Shown: piece by piece, positions 1 through 8,643 of the stretch | How the letters are laid out: every line of letters starts with the position of its first letter | How positions within the stretch are numbered: position 1 is the first letter of the stretch | NCBI GenBank assembly: GCA_032250585.1 | Contig: JAVVFH010000019.1 | Coordinates: 1 to 26,988 of the forward strand | DNA length: 26,988 nt | Direction: 5' to 3' | DNA from: JAVVFH01 sp032250585 | Lineage (GTDB): Bacteria; Pseudomonadota; Gammaproteobacteria; Xanthomonadales; SZUA-36 | Program-made: the position numbers and the translations under genes | The notes under the pieces: generated by a model | Database searches by the model: none | Told to the model about the DNA's origin: nothing | The model's input: only the letters and a program-made list of their open reading frames with translations

Positions 1-1
1 C

Positions 2-2176
2 GCGAGCATGGCAATCCACGAGAATCCGGCCGCGGCTTCCGAGGTCACCGTGCGAGCCAACCTGGTGGGCGTCATCACTGACGGCAGCGCCGTACTGGGA
101 CTGGGAAATATCGGGCCACTGGCGGCCAAGCCGGTGATGGAAGGCAAGGCGGTGCTGTTCAAGAAGTTCGCCGACATCGATGTGTTCGATATTGAGATCG
201 CAGAGCAGGATCCGGACAGGCTGATCGAGATCATTGCCTCGCTGGAGCCGACGTTTGGCGGTATAAACCTGGAAGACATCAAGGCCCCGGGCGCTTTTCA
301 TATCGAGTCCAGTCTGAAAAAGCGCATGAACATCCCTGTGTTTCACGACGACCAACACGGCACCGCCATCATTACCGCCGCGGCAGTGCTGAACGCGCTG
401 CAGATCGTAGGCAAGTCGATCGGGGAGGTTCGTCTGACGGCGTCCGGAGCGGGTGCTGCCGGCATTGCCTGTCTGGATCTGTTGGTGAAGCTGGGTCTGG
501 ACAATGACCGTATCCTCGTTTGTGACCGTGCCGGTGTCATCTATACGGGCCGCGAGGATGATCTGGACGAACACAAGGCCCGCTATGCTGCCGATACCGA
601 CTTGCGGACACTGGAAGAGGCCGTGGCGGGTGCTGACATCTTCCTCGGCGTGTCCGCCGGGGGCGTGTTGAGCAAAGAAATGGTCGCCTCGATGACAGAC
701 CAGCCGATCATTCTGGCGCTGGCCAACCCGGACCCGGAAATCATGCCGGAGGATGCGCGTGAAGCCGCTCCCGACGCCATTATTGCCACCGGACGGTCTG
801 ATTTTCCAAACCAGGTCAACAACGTTTTGTGTTTCCCTTATATGTTCCGCGGTGCCCTGGATGTCGGTGCGACCTGTATCAACGATGAGATGCAAATGGC
901 CTGCGTCCACGCACTGGCCGAGTTGACGCATCGGGAGCTTCAGCAGGTCGGCAGCATCTCGTACCGTGAAGAGGGCTTGCATTTCGGTCCGGACTACATT
1001 ATCCCCCGGCCTTTCGATCCGCGCCTGCTGCTGCATGTCGCGCCAGCGGTGGCGCGGGCGGCTATGGACAGCGGCGTTGCGACGCGGCCCATAGAGGATA
1101 TGGATGCCTACCGGGATTCCCTGGATGCTTTTGTCTTCCGCTCCGGTCTCTTGATGAAGCCCGTGTTTGACGCCGCGCGGAAAGATCCCAAGCGGGTGGT
1201 GTATTCCGAAGGCGAGGAAGCACTGGTTCTGCGGGCTGTCCAGTCGGTAGTGGACAACGGCCTGGCTTTCCCGATACTGATCGGCCGTCCCGAGGTCGTG
1301 CAGAGCCGGATCGAGAAATTCGGCTTGCGGATACGGCCCGATGTTGATTTCGAGATTGTCAACCCGCAGGAAGATCCACGCTACTGGGATTACTGGACGA
1401 CTTATCATCAGATCATGGCAAGACAGGGTGTTTCGCCCGACATTGCGAAGAATGTCGTTCGTACAAGAACGACAGTGATTGCAGCATTGATGGTCAAGCG
1501 CGGTGAGGCGGATGCGATGATCACGGGCATCGTGGGGCATTTCCGCAAGAAACTGCAGCACGTGCTGGATGTGCTGGGCCTCGAACCGGGAGTGGCTGTG
1601 CCGGGCTCGATGGGCGTGCTGACTTCCGATGAGGACACGCTGTTTCTGTGTGACACGCACGTCAATGCGGACCCGAGTGCGAGTGATATTGCCGAAGTGA
1701 CACTGATGGCCGCGGAGAAAATGAAAATTTTCGGTGTTCATCCGAAGGTCGCATTGCTGTCGCATTCTGCTTTCGGCAGCAAGCAGGACCGCAGTGCGCG
1801 TAAAATGAACGAGGCGTTGGCGATGCTGCGTGAGTGCGCTCCGGAACTTGAAGTCGAAGGTGAAATGACGGCTGACATGGCGCTCGATGAGTCATTCAGG
1901 AACCAGGTATTTCCCGCATCGAACTTGCGCGGGCGGGCAAATCTTCTGGTGGCGCCTGATATCGCGTCTGCACACATCGCATTCAATCTGTCCAGGATCT
2001 TGAGCCGCAGCGTGACGGTCGGCCCGATTCTGCTCGGCGTGGGGCGGCCGGCCCATGTGCTGACCGCGTCGGCATCGGTTCGCCGGATCATCAATATGAC
2101 TGCGATCGCGGTCGTGGACGCGCAACGGTTTGAAGCGGCCAGCCAGGCGCGGCAGGAATCAACAGGAGCTAGCTGA
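2..2176 (+). CDS. maeB: NADP-type malic enzyme with C-terminal phosphotransacetylase-like domain, 5' partial
   Basis: Oxidative decarboxylation of malate to pyruvate in the cytoplasm, usually with NADP. The frame is already open at base 2 (Ala-Ser before the first Met at 8), and the protein begins in the middle of the malic N-terminal domain, so about 40 residues and the true start lie upstream of the window. Visible motifs are GLGNIG, EPTFGGINLEDIKAP, the metal-site segment FHDDQHGTA (about base 341), the dinucleotide fold GAGAAG, and LALANPDPEI. From about base 1150 to the stop it continues as the phosphotransacetylase-like domain of large MaeB enzymes, which in the E. coli enzyme is associated with acetyl-CoA regulation rather than catalysis. 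The stop TGA overlaps the aceE ATG by one base, so the two genes are probably co-translated. The family call is secure; cofactor preference is inferred from the large, fused architecture. Confidence 0.95.
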   Translation, partial: ASMAIHENPAAASEVTVRANLVGVITDGSAVLGLGNIGPLAAKPVMEGKAVLFKKFADIDVFDIEIAEQDPDRLIEIIASLEPTFGGINLEDIKAPGAFHIESSLKKRMNIPVFHDDQHGTAIITAAAVLNALQIVGKSIGEVRLTASGAGAAGIACLDLLVKLGLDNDRILVCDRAGVIYTGREDDLDEHKARYAADTDLRTLEEAVAGADIFLGVSAGGVLSKEMVASMTDQPIILALANPDPEIMPEDAREAAPDAIIATGRSDFPNQVNNVLCFPYMFRGALDVGATCINDEMQMACVHALAELTHRELQQVGSISYREEGLHFGPDYIIPRPFDPRLLLHVAPAVARAAMDSGVATRPIEDMDAYRDSLDAFVFRSGLLMKPVFDAARKDPKRVVYSEGEEALVLRAVQSVVDNGLAFPILIGRPEVVQSRIEKFGLRIRPDVDFEIVNPQEDPRYWDYWTTYHQIMARQGVSPDIAKNVVRTRTTVIAALMVKRGEADAMITGIVGHFRKKLQHVLDVLGLEPGVAVPGSMGVLTSDEDTLFLCDTHVNADPSASDIAEVTLMAAEKMKIFGVHPKVALLSHSAFGSKQDRSARKMNEALAMLRECAPELEVEGEMTADMALDESFRNQVFPASNLRGRANLLVAPDIASAHIAFNLSRILSRSVTVGPILLGVGRPAHVLTASASVRRIINMTAIAVVDAQRFEAASQARQESTGAS

Positions 2177-4848
2177 TGAACCAGGATGTAAAGAAACTGC
2201 GAAATGATCCGGATCCGCAGGAAACCGAAGAGTGGCTCGAGTCCATGCAGGCCGTCATCGAACGTGAAGGCCCGGCGCGGGCGCATTATCTGCTCGAGCA
2301 GCTGGTCGACTACACCCGTCGCTCCGGCGGGTATCTGCCGTACGACGCGACGACCGCTTATATCAATACGATTCCCGCGCAGATGGGCGCGCCGCATCCC
2401 GGCAACACGGAACTCGAATACCGGATTCGTTCGATCATTCGCTGGAACGCAATGGCCGTGGTGCTGCGGGCCAGCAAACGGGGCGGTGAACTTGGCGGGC
2501 ACATCGCGAGTTTCGCTTCGGCGGCCACGCTATACGACGTGGGGTTCAACCACTTTTTCCGCGGGCCGGACCACGAAAGCGGCGGCGACCTCGTCTACAT
2601 CCAGGGCCATTCTTCGCCGGGCATTTATGCCCGCTCCTATCTGGAAGGGCGAATCCCCGAAGAGCGGCTCGACAGATTTCGCGAGGAGGTGGACGGTGAC
2701 GGACTGAGCTCCTATCCCCATCCCTGGCTGATGCCGGATTACTGGCAGTTTCCGACCGTGTCGATGGGCCTCGGCCCGATCATGGCCATCTACCAGGCGC
2801 GTTTTCTGAAGTACCTGGCCAACCGCGGCATCACCGATGCGGCGAAGCGGAAAGTCTGGTGTTTCCTGGGTGACGGCGAGACGGACGAACCCGAGTCGCT
2901 GGGCGCCATCTCACTGGCGGGCCGGGAGAAACTCGATAACCTGATTTTCATCATTAATTGCAACCTGCAGCGCCTCGACGGGCCGGTCCGCGGCAACGGC
3001 AAGATCATCCAGGAACTGGAAGGCGTGTTCCGGGGCGCCGGCTGGAACGTCATCAAGGTCATCTGGGGCTCCTACTGGGACAAGCTTTTCGCGAAAGACA
3101 AGAAGGGCCTGCTGCGGCGGCGGATGGAGGAGGCGGTCGACGGCGAGTACCAGAACTACAAAGCAAAGGGCGGCGCGTACACGCGGGAATATTTCTTCGG
3201 TAAATATCCGGAACTCAAAGAAATGGTCGCGACCATGACGGATCAGGACATATGGCGGCTCAACCGCGGCGGCCACGATCCGCACAAGGTTTTCGCTGCC
3301 TACAATGCCGCGACGGAGCACGAGGGTCACCCCACCGTGATCCTGGCCAAGACGGTCAAGGGTTACGGCATGGGCACCGCCGGCGAAGCACAGAACATCA
3401 CCCACCAGCAGAAAAAGATGGGTGTCGACGCGGTGCGCCAATTCCGCGACCGCTTCGGCGTGCCGGTCCCGGACGAAAAACTCGAGGACGTGCCTTACTA
3501 TCATCCCGGTGAGGACAGTGAGGAAGTGCGCTACATGCTGGAGCGGCGCAAGCAGTTGGGTGGTTTTCTGCCGCAACGCAGACGCGCTACCGAGGCGATG
3601 GAGATTCCGTCGCTGGACGCCTTCGAGTCGCAGCTGAAAGGCAGCGGCGAGCGCGAGATCAGCACCACCATGGCTTTTGTCCGGATACTTTCCCTCCTCC
3701 TGCGCGACAAGAAAATCACCGAACGCATCGTGCCCATCGTCGCTGACGAAGCCCGAACCTTCGGCATGGAGGGCATGTTCCGGCAGTTGGGCATTTATTC
3801 ATCGACCGGCCAATTGTACGAGCCGGTGGATTCCGACCAGTTGATGTTCTACAAAGAGGACCGCAAAGGCCAGATTCTGCAGGAAGGCATTACGGAGGCC
3901 GGCGCTTTTTCATCGTGGATCGCCGCGGCGACGAGTTATTCCACCACCGGCGTTGCCATGATTCCCTTCTATATTTTTTATTCGATGTTCGGTTTTCAGC
4001 GCGTGGGCGACCTGGCGTGGGCGGCCGGCGACATACGGGCCAAGGGATTTCTGATTGGGGGCACGGCGGGACGCACGACCCTCAATGGCGAAGGCCTGCA
4101 GCACGAGGACGGCAACAGCCACATGATCTCCGCCATGGTGCCTAATTGCGTCTCCTATGATCCGACCTTCTCCTACGAATTGGCGGTGATCGTCCAGGAC
4201 GGCCTGCGCCGGATGTACGCGGAAAACGAGGATGTTTACTATTACATCACCGTCGAAAATGAGAATTACACCCACCCGCCAATGCCGGAAGGGGTGGAGG
4301 AAGGCATCCGCAAGGGCCTTTACCTGCTGCAGAGCGGGCCGGAATCGGCGCGCAAGGTTCAACTGATCGGTTCCGGGGCCATTTTGCGTGAAGTGCTGGC
4401 GGCGGCCAATATACTGGAGCAGAGCTTCGATGTCGCTGCCGACGTCTGGAGCGCCACGAGTTTCACCGAGTTGCGGCGCGATGCGGTGGACTGCATGCGC
4501 TGGAGTCGCCTGAATCCGGAGCAGGAACCGCGGATTGCGTGGGTGACCGGATGTTTGCGCGAGCGGCCCGGGCCCGTTATCGGCGCGTCCGATTACGTTC
4601 GGGCTTTTGCCGACCAGATTCGTGGCTTCCTGCCGCAGGAAGATTACATCGTGCTGGGTACCGATGGGTTCGGCCGTTCAGACACGCGCGAAAAACTGCG
4701 CGGCTTTTTCGAGGTCGATCGGCACCAAATCGCCTATGCTGCTCTGTACGCCCTGTACCGACGCGATGTGGTCGGTATGAGCGATCTGCTCGAGGCGCGT
4801 TCCAGCCTCGGCATCGATCCCGAGAAACCGAACCCTTCGTGGGTTTAA
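2176..4848 (+). CDS. aceE: Pyruvate dehydrogenase E1 component, homodimeric type
   Basis: Thiamine-diphosphate-dependent decarboxylation of pyruvate and reductive acetylation of the lipoyl group on E2. The product is 890 aa, matching the E. coli AceE length of 887. The ThDP/Mg motif starts GDGETDEPES at residues 232-241 and ends around NCNLQRLDGP. Further AceE-type blocks include GGHDPHKV and the C-terminal LGTDGFGRSDTR. ATG 2176 overlaps the maeB stop (TGATG), with AGGAG at 2164-2168 as ribosome binding site. aceF follows after 24 bases. The homodimeric E1 fits the rest of the operon, which supplies E2 and a lipoyl-bearing E3. No truncation or missing active-site segment is visible. Confidence 0.97.
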   Translation: MNQDVKKLRNDPDPQETEEWLESMQAVIEREGPARAHYLLEQLVDYTRRSGGYLPYDATTAYINTIPAQMGAPHPGNTELEYRIRSIIRWNAMAVVLRASKRGGELGGHIASFASAATLYDVGFNHFFRGPDHESGGDLVYIQGHSSPGIYARSYLEGRIPEERLDRFREEVDGDGLSSYPHPWLMPDYWQFPTVSMGLGPIMAIYQARFLKYLANRGITDAAKRKVWCFLGDGETDEPESLGAISLAGREKLDNLIFIINCNLQRLDGPVRGNGKIIQELEGVFRGAGWNVIKVIWGSYWDKLFAKDKKGLLRRRMEEAVDGEYQNYKAKGGAYTREYFFGKYPELKEMVATMTDQDIWRLNRGGHDPHKVFAAYNAATEHEGHPTVILAKTVKGYGMGTAGEAQNITHQQKKMGVDAVRQFRDRFGVPVPDEKLEDVPYYHPGEDSEEVRYMLERRKQLGGFLPQRRRATEAMEIPSLDAFESQLKGSGEREISTTMAFVRILSLLLRDKKITERIVPIVADEARTFGMEGMFRQLGIYSSTGQLYEPVDSDQLMFYKEDRKGQILQEGITEAGAFSSWIAAATSYSTTGVAMIPFYIFYSMFGFQRVGDLAWAAGDIRAKGFLIGGTAGRTTLNGEGLQHEDGNSHMISAMVPNCVSYDPTFSYELAVIVQDGLRRMYAENEDVYYYITVENENYTHPPMPEGVEEGIRKGLYLLQSGPESARKVQLIGSGAILREVLAAANILEQSFDVAADVWSATSFTELRRDAVDCMRWSRLNPEQEPRIAWVTGCLRERPGPVIGASDYVRAFADQIRGFLPQEDYIVLGTDGFGRSDTREKLRGFFEVDRHQIAYAALYALYRRDVVGMSDLLEARSSLGIDPEKPNPSWV

Positions 4849-4872
4849 AAAATAACCGCCCCGGAGTCCCAT

Positions 4873-6225
4873 GTGAGCAAGACCATTGAAATCAAAGTTC
4901 CGGATATCGGCGATTATACCGATGTCCCGGTGATCGAAGTGCTGGTCGAGGCCGGCGATCGAATCGAGGTAGAAGACTCGCTGATCACGCTGGAAAGCGA
5001 CAAGGCTACGATGGAAGTGCCGTCTCCGGCGGCGGGTGTCGTCAAAGAAGTCAGGCTCGAGGTCGGTGCGACGGTGGCCGAGGGCGACGTGGTGGCGGTG
5101 CTGGAAGTCGAGGACGAGCAGGCAGCCGATGACGAGAGCCCAGCCGCCGAATCGTCCGAGCCCGAGCCCGAGCCCGAGGCCGAGGCCGAGGCCGAGGCCG
5201 AGGCCGAGGCGGAAAAAACGGCGCCGGTAACGGCGGGCGGGTCCGATGAGGCCGAAGCCGGCGAGGGACCTATGGAACGCGTGTTCGGAGCCGAGGCTGT
5301 CGATCCTTCGAAAGTGCCGCATGCCAGCCCCGCCGTGCGCCGATTCGCCCGCGAACTGGGGGTAGACCTTGGCCAGATCGATGGCAGTGGCCCCAACGGA
5401 CGCATCCGTCGCGACGACGTTTCCAGCTTCGTTAAATCAGCGATGACCAAGACGCCGGCGACCGAATCCGGGGCGGCTTTGGCGGGCTTCGATTTGCCAA
5501 AACTGCCCGACGTGGACTACAGCCGCTATGGCGAAGTCCAGCGGCAACCCCTGTCCAAAATTCGCAGGCTATCGGCAGGTCATTTACACCGCAACTGGAT
5601 CGGTATTCCGCACGTCACCCAGCACGACGAGGCGGATGTGACGGATATGGAGGCCTTTCGCAAGGCCCATGCCGAGGACGCCCAATCCAAAGGCTTTAAA
5701 CTCACGCCGCTGGTCTTCCTGATCAAGGCCATGGTTGCGGCACTCAGGGAGTTCCCGAATTTCAACGCTTCTTTGGACAAGGACGGCCAGACGCTGGTCA
5801 TCAAAAAGTATTTCAACATCGGGATCGCAGTGGACACGCCCGATGGCCTCATGGTGCCGGTCATACGCAATTGCGAGCGCAAAGGCCTCATGGAACTTGC
5901 GCAAGAACTTGGCGAGGTAAGCGAGCGGGCCCGGGACAAGAAACTCGGCCCGAAGGATATCCAGGGCGGCTGTATTTCAATCTCCAGCCTCGGTGGTATC
6001 GGCGGCACCGGTTTTACGCCGATCATCAATGCGCCCGAGGTCGCCATTCTTGGTGTTTCGCGCTCGGTAACGAAAGCCGTTTGGGACGGGCAGGCGTTTC
6101 AACCGCGGCTGATGCTCCCCCTGTCGCTGTCTTATGACCATCGTGTTGTGGACGGAGCGGATGCCGCGCGCTTCACACGCTTCCTCGCAACCCGTCTGGA
6201 GGATCTCAGGCGGTTGATGCTCTGA
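4873..6225 (+). CDS. aceF: Dihydrolipoamide acetyltransferase (PDH E2)
   Basis: Transfers the acetyl group from lipoamide to CoA and forms the PDH core. Start is GTG 4873 with GGAG at 4863-4866; the ATG two bases earlier is followed at once by TGA and cannot be used. Domain order over 450 aa: one lipoyl domain (residues 1-80, lipoyl lysine K44 in ESDKATME), an acidic low-complexity linker (about 85-135) with an EP/EA repeat, a peripheral subunit-binding domain (about 148-190, HASPAVRRFARELG), and a catalytic domain (about 215-450) ending in DHRVVDGADA with catalytic H423 and D427. E. coli AceF has three lipoyl domains; here there is one on E2 and another on the E3 gene product. A protease gene follows after five bases. 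Confidence 0.96.
   Translation: MSKTIEIKVPDIGDYTDVPVIEVLVEAGDRIEVEDSLITLESDKATMEVPSPAAGVVKEVRLEVGATVAEGDVVAVLEVEDEQAADDESPAAESSEPEPEPEAEAEAEAEAEAEKTAPVTAGGSDEAEAGEGPMERVFGAEAVDPSKVPHASPAVRRFARELGVDLGQIDGSGPNGRIRRDDVSSFVKSAMTKTPATESGAALAGFDLPKLPDVDYSRYGEVQRQPLSKIRRLSAGHLHRNWIGIPHVTQHDEADVTDMEAFRKAHAEDAQSKGFKLTPLVFLIKAMVAALREFPNFNASLDKDGQTLVIKKYFNIGIAVDTPDGLMVPVIRNCERKGLMELAQELGEVSERARDKKLGPKDIQGGCISISSLGGIGGTGFTPIINAPEVAILGVSRSVTKAVWDGQAFQPRLMLPLSLSYDHRVVDGADAARFTRFLATRLEDLRRLML
5158..5211 (+). repeat. Nine tandem GAGSCS hexamers encoding the Glu-Pro/Glu-Ala linker of AceF
   Basis: Three GAGCCC units followed by five GAGGCC and one GAGGCG unit encode residues 96-113 of AceF (three EP pairs, then six EA pairs). 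It lies in the flexible linker between the lipoyl and subunit-binding domains. The near-perfect hexamer repetition preserves frame if units are gained or lost, so length variation between strains is plausible. That is inference. Confidence 0.9.
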
Positions 6226-6230
6226 ACGAC

Positions 6231-6782
6231 GTGGAATCCGAAAACAGGCAGGGCGATCGGAAATCGCAGGCAGGGCAACGTCTCGCCTGGCTGGCAATTC
6301 TTGGGTTGATGATTGGCCTGACGGCTTTTTTTCAGGCCATGACAGGAAGCGACGGCGGCATGAGCGAAACCATCGGTGCCGACGGGCGGTTGCAGCTTGT
6401 TTTGCAGCGCGAACGTAACGGTCACTACATCGCCAACGGTGCCATCAACGGCGAGCAAATCAGCTTCCTGGTGGACACCGGGGCCACCGACGTCGCGGTG
6501 TCGGAGCGCACAGCCCGCGAATTGGGTTTACCGTTCGGGCCGCGTATTGGAATCATGACCGCGGCCGGGCCGGCGCCTGCCTGGGGCACCCGTCTCGATC
6601 GCGTGAGTCTCGGCGGGCTCTTTCTTGAAGACGTGCGGGCGACGATCACGCCCGGTCTCGGGCGTGAAGCCCTGCTGGGCATGAGCTTTCTGAAGCATTT
6701 CAACATTCGCCAGGAGGGTGATCGGCTGCTGATCGAGCCTGGTGCCGGACCCTGGAACGGAGTGGAAAAAACGAATGAGTAA
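6231..6782 (+). CDS. Retropepsin-like aspartic protease, membrane-anchored (TIGR02281-like)
   Basis: 183 aa. Residues 18-36 form one hydrophobic segment (AWLAILGLMIGLTAFFQAM), so the protein is probably anchored in the inner membrane with the protease domain outside. The domain carries FLVDTGATDVAV (active-site DTGA at 82-85) and the C-terminal LLGMSFLKHF block seen in bacterial clan AA single-domain proteases, which act as dimers. GTG 6231 is chosen because it keeps the basic N-terminus before the membrane segment; ATG 6310 would cut into that segment. It starts five bases after aceF and its end overlaps the lpd start by eight bases, so it is embedded in the PDH operon. Substrate and role are unknown. 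Fold recognition is confident; a link to PDH is only positional. Confidence 0.82.
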   Translation: MESENRQGDRKSQAGQRLAWLAILGLMIGLTAFFQAMTGSDGGMSETIGADGRLQLVLQRERNGHYIANGAINGEQISFLVDTGATDVAVSERTARELGLPFGPRIGIMTAAGPAPAWGTRLDRVSLGGLFLEDVRATITPGLGREALLGMSFLKHFNIRQEGDRLLIEPGAGPWNGVEKTNE

Positions 6783-8589
6783 ACAGGTGGAAATCAAGGT
6801 TCCGGACATCGGCGATTTTACCGACATTCCGGTCATCGAAGTGTTGGTGGCGGTCGGCGACGAGGTCAGCGAGGAGCAATCGCTGGTGACGCTCGAGAGC
6901 GACAAGGCGACGATGGAGTTGCCGTCGCCCGTCGCTGGCGTCATCGAGGAATTACACGTGGAAAGCGGCTCGCTGGTGTCGGAAGGGAGCGTGATCGCAG
7001 TCGCCCGGACCGCGCAAGAGTTGGAACCGGCGGCAGAAAATGCAGCCGGTGCCGGGGAGTCCGAATCCGGGGAGTCCGAATCTGCCGACGTTGCCGAACC
7101 CCGAACCAGTGAATTTCAAACCCGTGAGCCCGAGACGGAAGCCGGCAAAGAGTCGCCGCCTCCCGATGCGCAGAATGCCGAGACCTACGACTTCGATCTG
7201 GTCGTGCTGGGTGCCGGCCCGGGGGGTTATACCGCCGCGTTTCGGGCGGCCGACCTTGGTTTGCGCGTGGCGCTGGTAGAGCGTTATGCGTCGTTGGGCG
7301 GAGTCTGCCTGAACGTGGGCTGCATACCTTCAAAGACCCTGCTGCACACCGCGCAAGTCATCGACCAGGCCGCGGCGATCGAGCGGCACGGCGTTCACTT
7401 TGGCGAACCGCAGATTGACCTGGACAAGCTGCGGGCCTTCAAGGATGGCGTCGTCGGCAAGCTGGCCGGTGGACTGAAAGGGCTGGCCAAGCAGCGCAAG
7501 GTCGAGGTCGTGCAAGGCGTTGCAGCTTTCGAGGGCGCGCATGTGGTTAGTGTTCAGTCAGAAGACGGCCAGCGCAGCCTGAGTTTCGCCAAGGCGATCA
7601 TCGCCGTCGGTTCGCAGTCGGTGGAACTTCCCGGCATGCCCTGGGGCGATTACCGACTGATGGATTCGACGGCCGCGCTGGAACTCGAGGAAATTCCGGA
7701 GCGGTTGCTGGTGGTCGGCGGGGGTATTATCGGTCTCGAAATGGCCTGCGTCTATGAGGCCCTCGGCAGTAAAGTAACAGTCGTCGAATTGACTCCGAAG
7801 TTGATGCCGGGCACCGACCCCGACCTCGTAAAGCCTCTGCAGCGCCGGATTGCAAAGCGTTACGAAGCCATCCATTTGGCGACGCGGGTCAAGCAGATCG
7901 ATATTGCCGATGACGCACTGGTGGCCCATTTCGAAGGTGAACACAGCGGCAAGGCGGACTTCGATCGGGTGTTGGTGGCCGTAGGGCGCAGCCCGAACGG
8001 AGGGCGGATCAAAGCCGAGGCGGCCGGGGTGCGAGTGTCGGAACGCGGATTCATCTCCGTCGATGCCGCCATGCGCACCAGCGTTCCCCATATTTTTGCG
8101 ATCGGCGACGTCGTCGGCGAGCCGATGTTGGCGCACAAAGCAACCCACGAAGGCAGGGTCGCCGCGGAAGTATGTGCGGGTGAAAAAAGTGCTTTTGACG
8201 CGCGCGTCATTCCTTCGGTCGCCTATACCGATCCCGAGATCGCCTGGGTCGGCGTGACCGAAGCCGAAGCCTGTGAGAAAGGCATGGAATACGGGGTAGG
8301 GAAGTTCCCGTGGGCGGCGAGCGGCCGCGCGCTCGGCAACGACCGCAGCGAAGGCTTTACCAAGCTGTTGTTCGATCCAAAAACCGACCGTCTGATCGGA
8401 GCCGGCATCACCGGCCTGAACGCGGGCGACCTGATCAGCGAGTGTGCGTTGGCGATCGAGATGGGCGCCGAGGCGAGTGACATCGCCCTGACGATCCACC
8501 CGCATCCGACGCTCTCGGAAAGCGTGGGCATGGCGGCGGAAGCCTATGAAGGAACGATCACCGACCTGTATATGCCAAAGAAGGGGTAA
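6775..8589 (+). CDS. lpd: Dihydrolipoyl dehydrogenase with N-terminal lipoyl domain (PDH E3)
   Basis: FAD enzyme that reoxidises dihydrolipoamide with NAD+. The start is ATG 6775, giving MSKQVEIKV, closely parallel to the AceF N-terminus. A GTG at 6742 in the same frame would add 11 non-homologous residues. In the 604-aa product: lipoyl domain 1-80 (K44 in ESDKATME), a Glu/Ser-rich linker (about 85-138) containing a tandem 15-bp duplication (7054-7083), the FAD motif GAGPGG at 146-151, redox cysteines C178 and C183 in GGVCLNVGC, the NAD motif GGGIIG, and the C-terminal HPHPTLSE with catalytic H577/E582. Lipoyl-fused E3 is a known variant in some proteobacteria. It is the last gene of the operon and faces the convergent transporter. 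Confidence 0.96.
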   Translation: MSKQVEIKVPDIGDFTDIPVIEVLVAVGDEVSEEQSLVTLESDKATMELPSPVAGVIEELHVESGSLVSEGSVIAVARTAQELEPAAENAAGAGESESGESESADVAEPRTSEFQTREPETEAGKESPPPDAQNAETYDFDLVVLGAGPGGYTAAFRAADLGLRVALVERYASLGGVCLNVGCIPSKTLLHTAQVIDQAAAIERHGVHFGEPQIDLDKLRAFKDGVVGKLAGGLKGLAKQRKVEVVQGVAAFEGAHVVSVQSEDGQRSLSFAKAIIAVGSQSVELPGMPWGDYRLMDSTAALELEEIPERLLVVGGGIIGLEMACVYEALGSKVTVVELTPKLMPGTDPDLVKPLQRRIAKRYEAIHLATRVKQIDIADDALVAHFEGEHSGKADFDRVLVAVGRSPNGGRIKAEAAGVRVSERGFISVDAAMRTSVPHIFAIGDVVGEPMLAHKATHEGRVAAEVCAGEKSAFDARVIPSVAYTDPEIAWVGVTEAEACEKGMEYGVGKFPWAASGRALGNDRSEGFTKLLFDPKTDRLIGAGITGLNAGDLISECALAIEMGAEASDIALTIHPHPTLSESVGMAAEAYEGTITDLYMPKKG

Positions 8590-8595
8590 CCCAAC

Positions 8596-8630
8596 AAAAA
8601 AGTCGGAGCCGCATCGCTGCATGCGGCTCC
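8596..8630 (-). terminator. Intrinsic terminator of the convergent transporter gene
   Basis: GGAGCCGCAT (8605-8614), a six-base loop, then the perfect complement ATGCGGCTCC (8621-8630). On the minus strand this 10-bp stem is followed by three bases and then six T (A6 at 8596-8601 on the plus strand), the arrangement of a terminator for the gene at 8644-10008. On the plus strand no T-run follows, so for lpd it is at best a partial terminator. Confidence 0.85.
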
Positions 8631-8643
8631 CGGGCTCTCCGGG

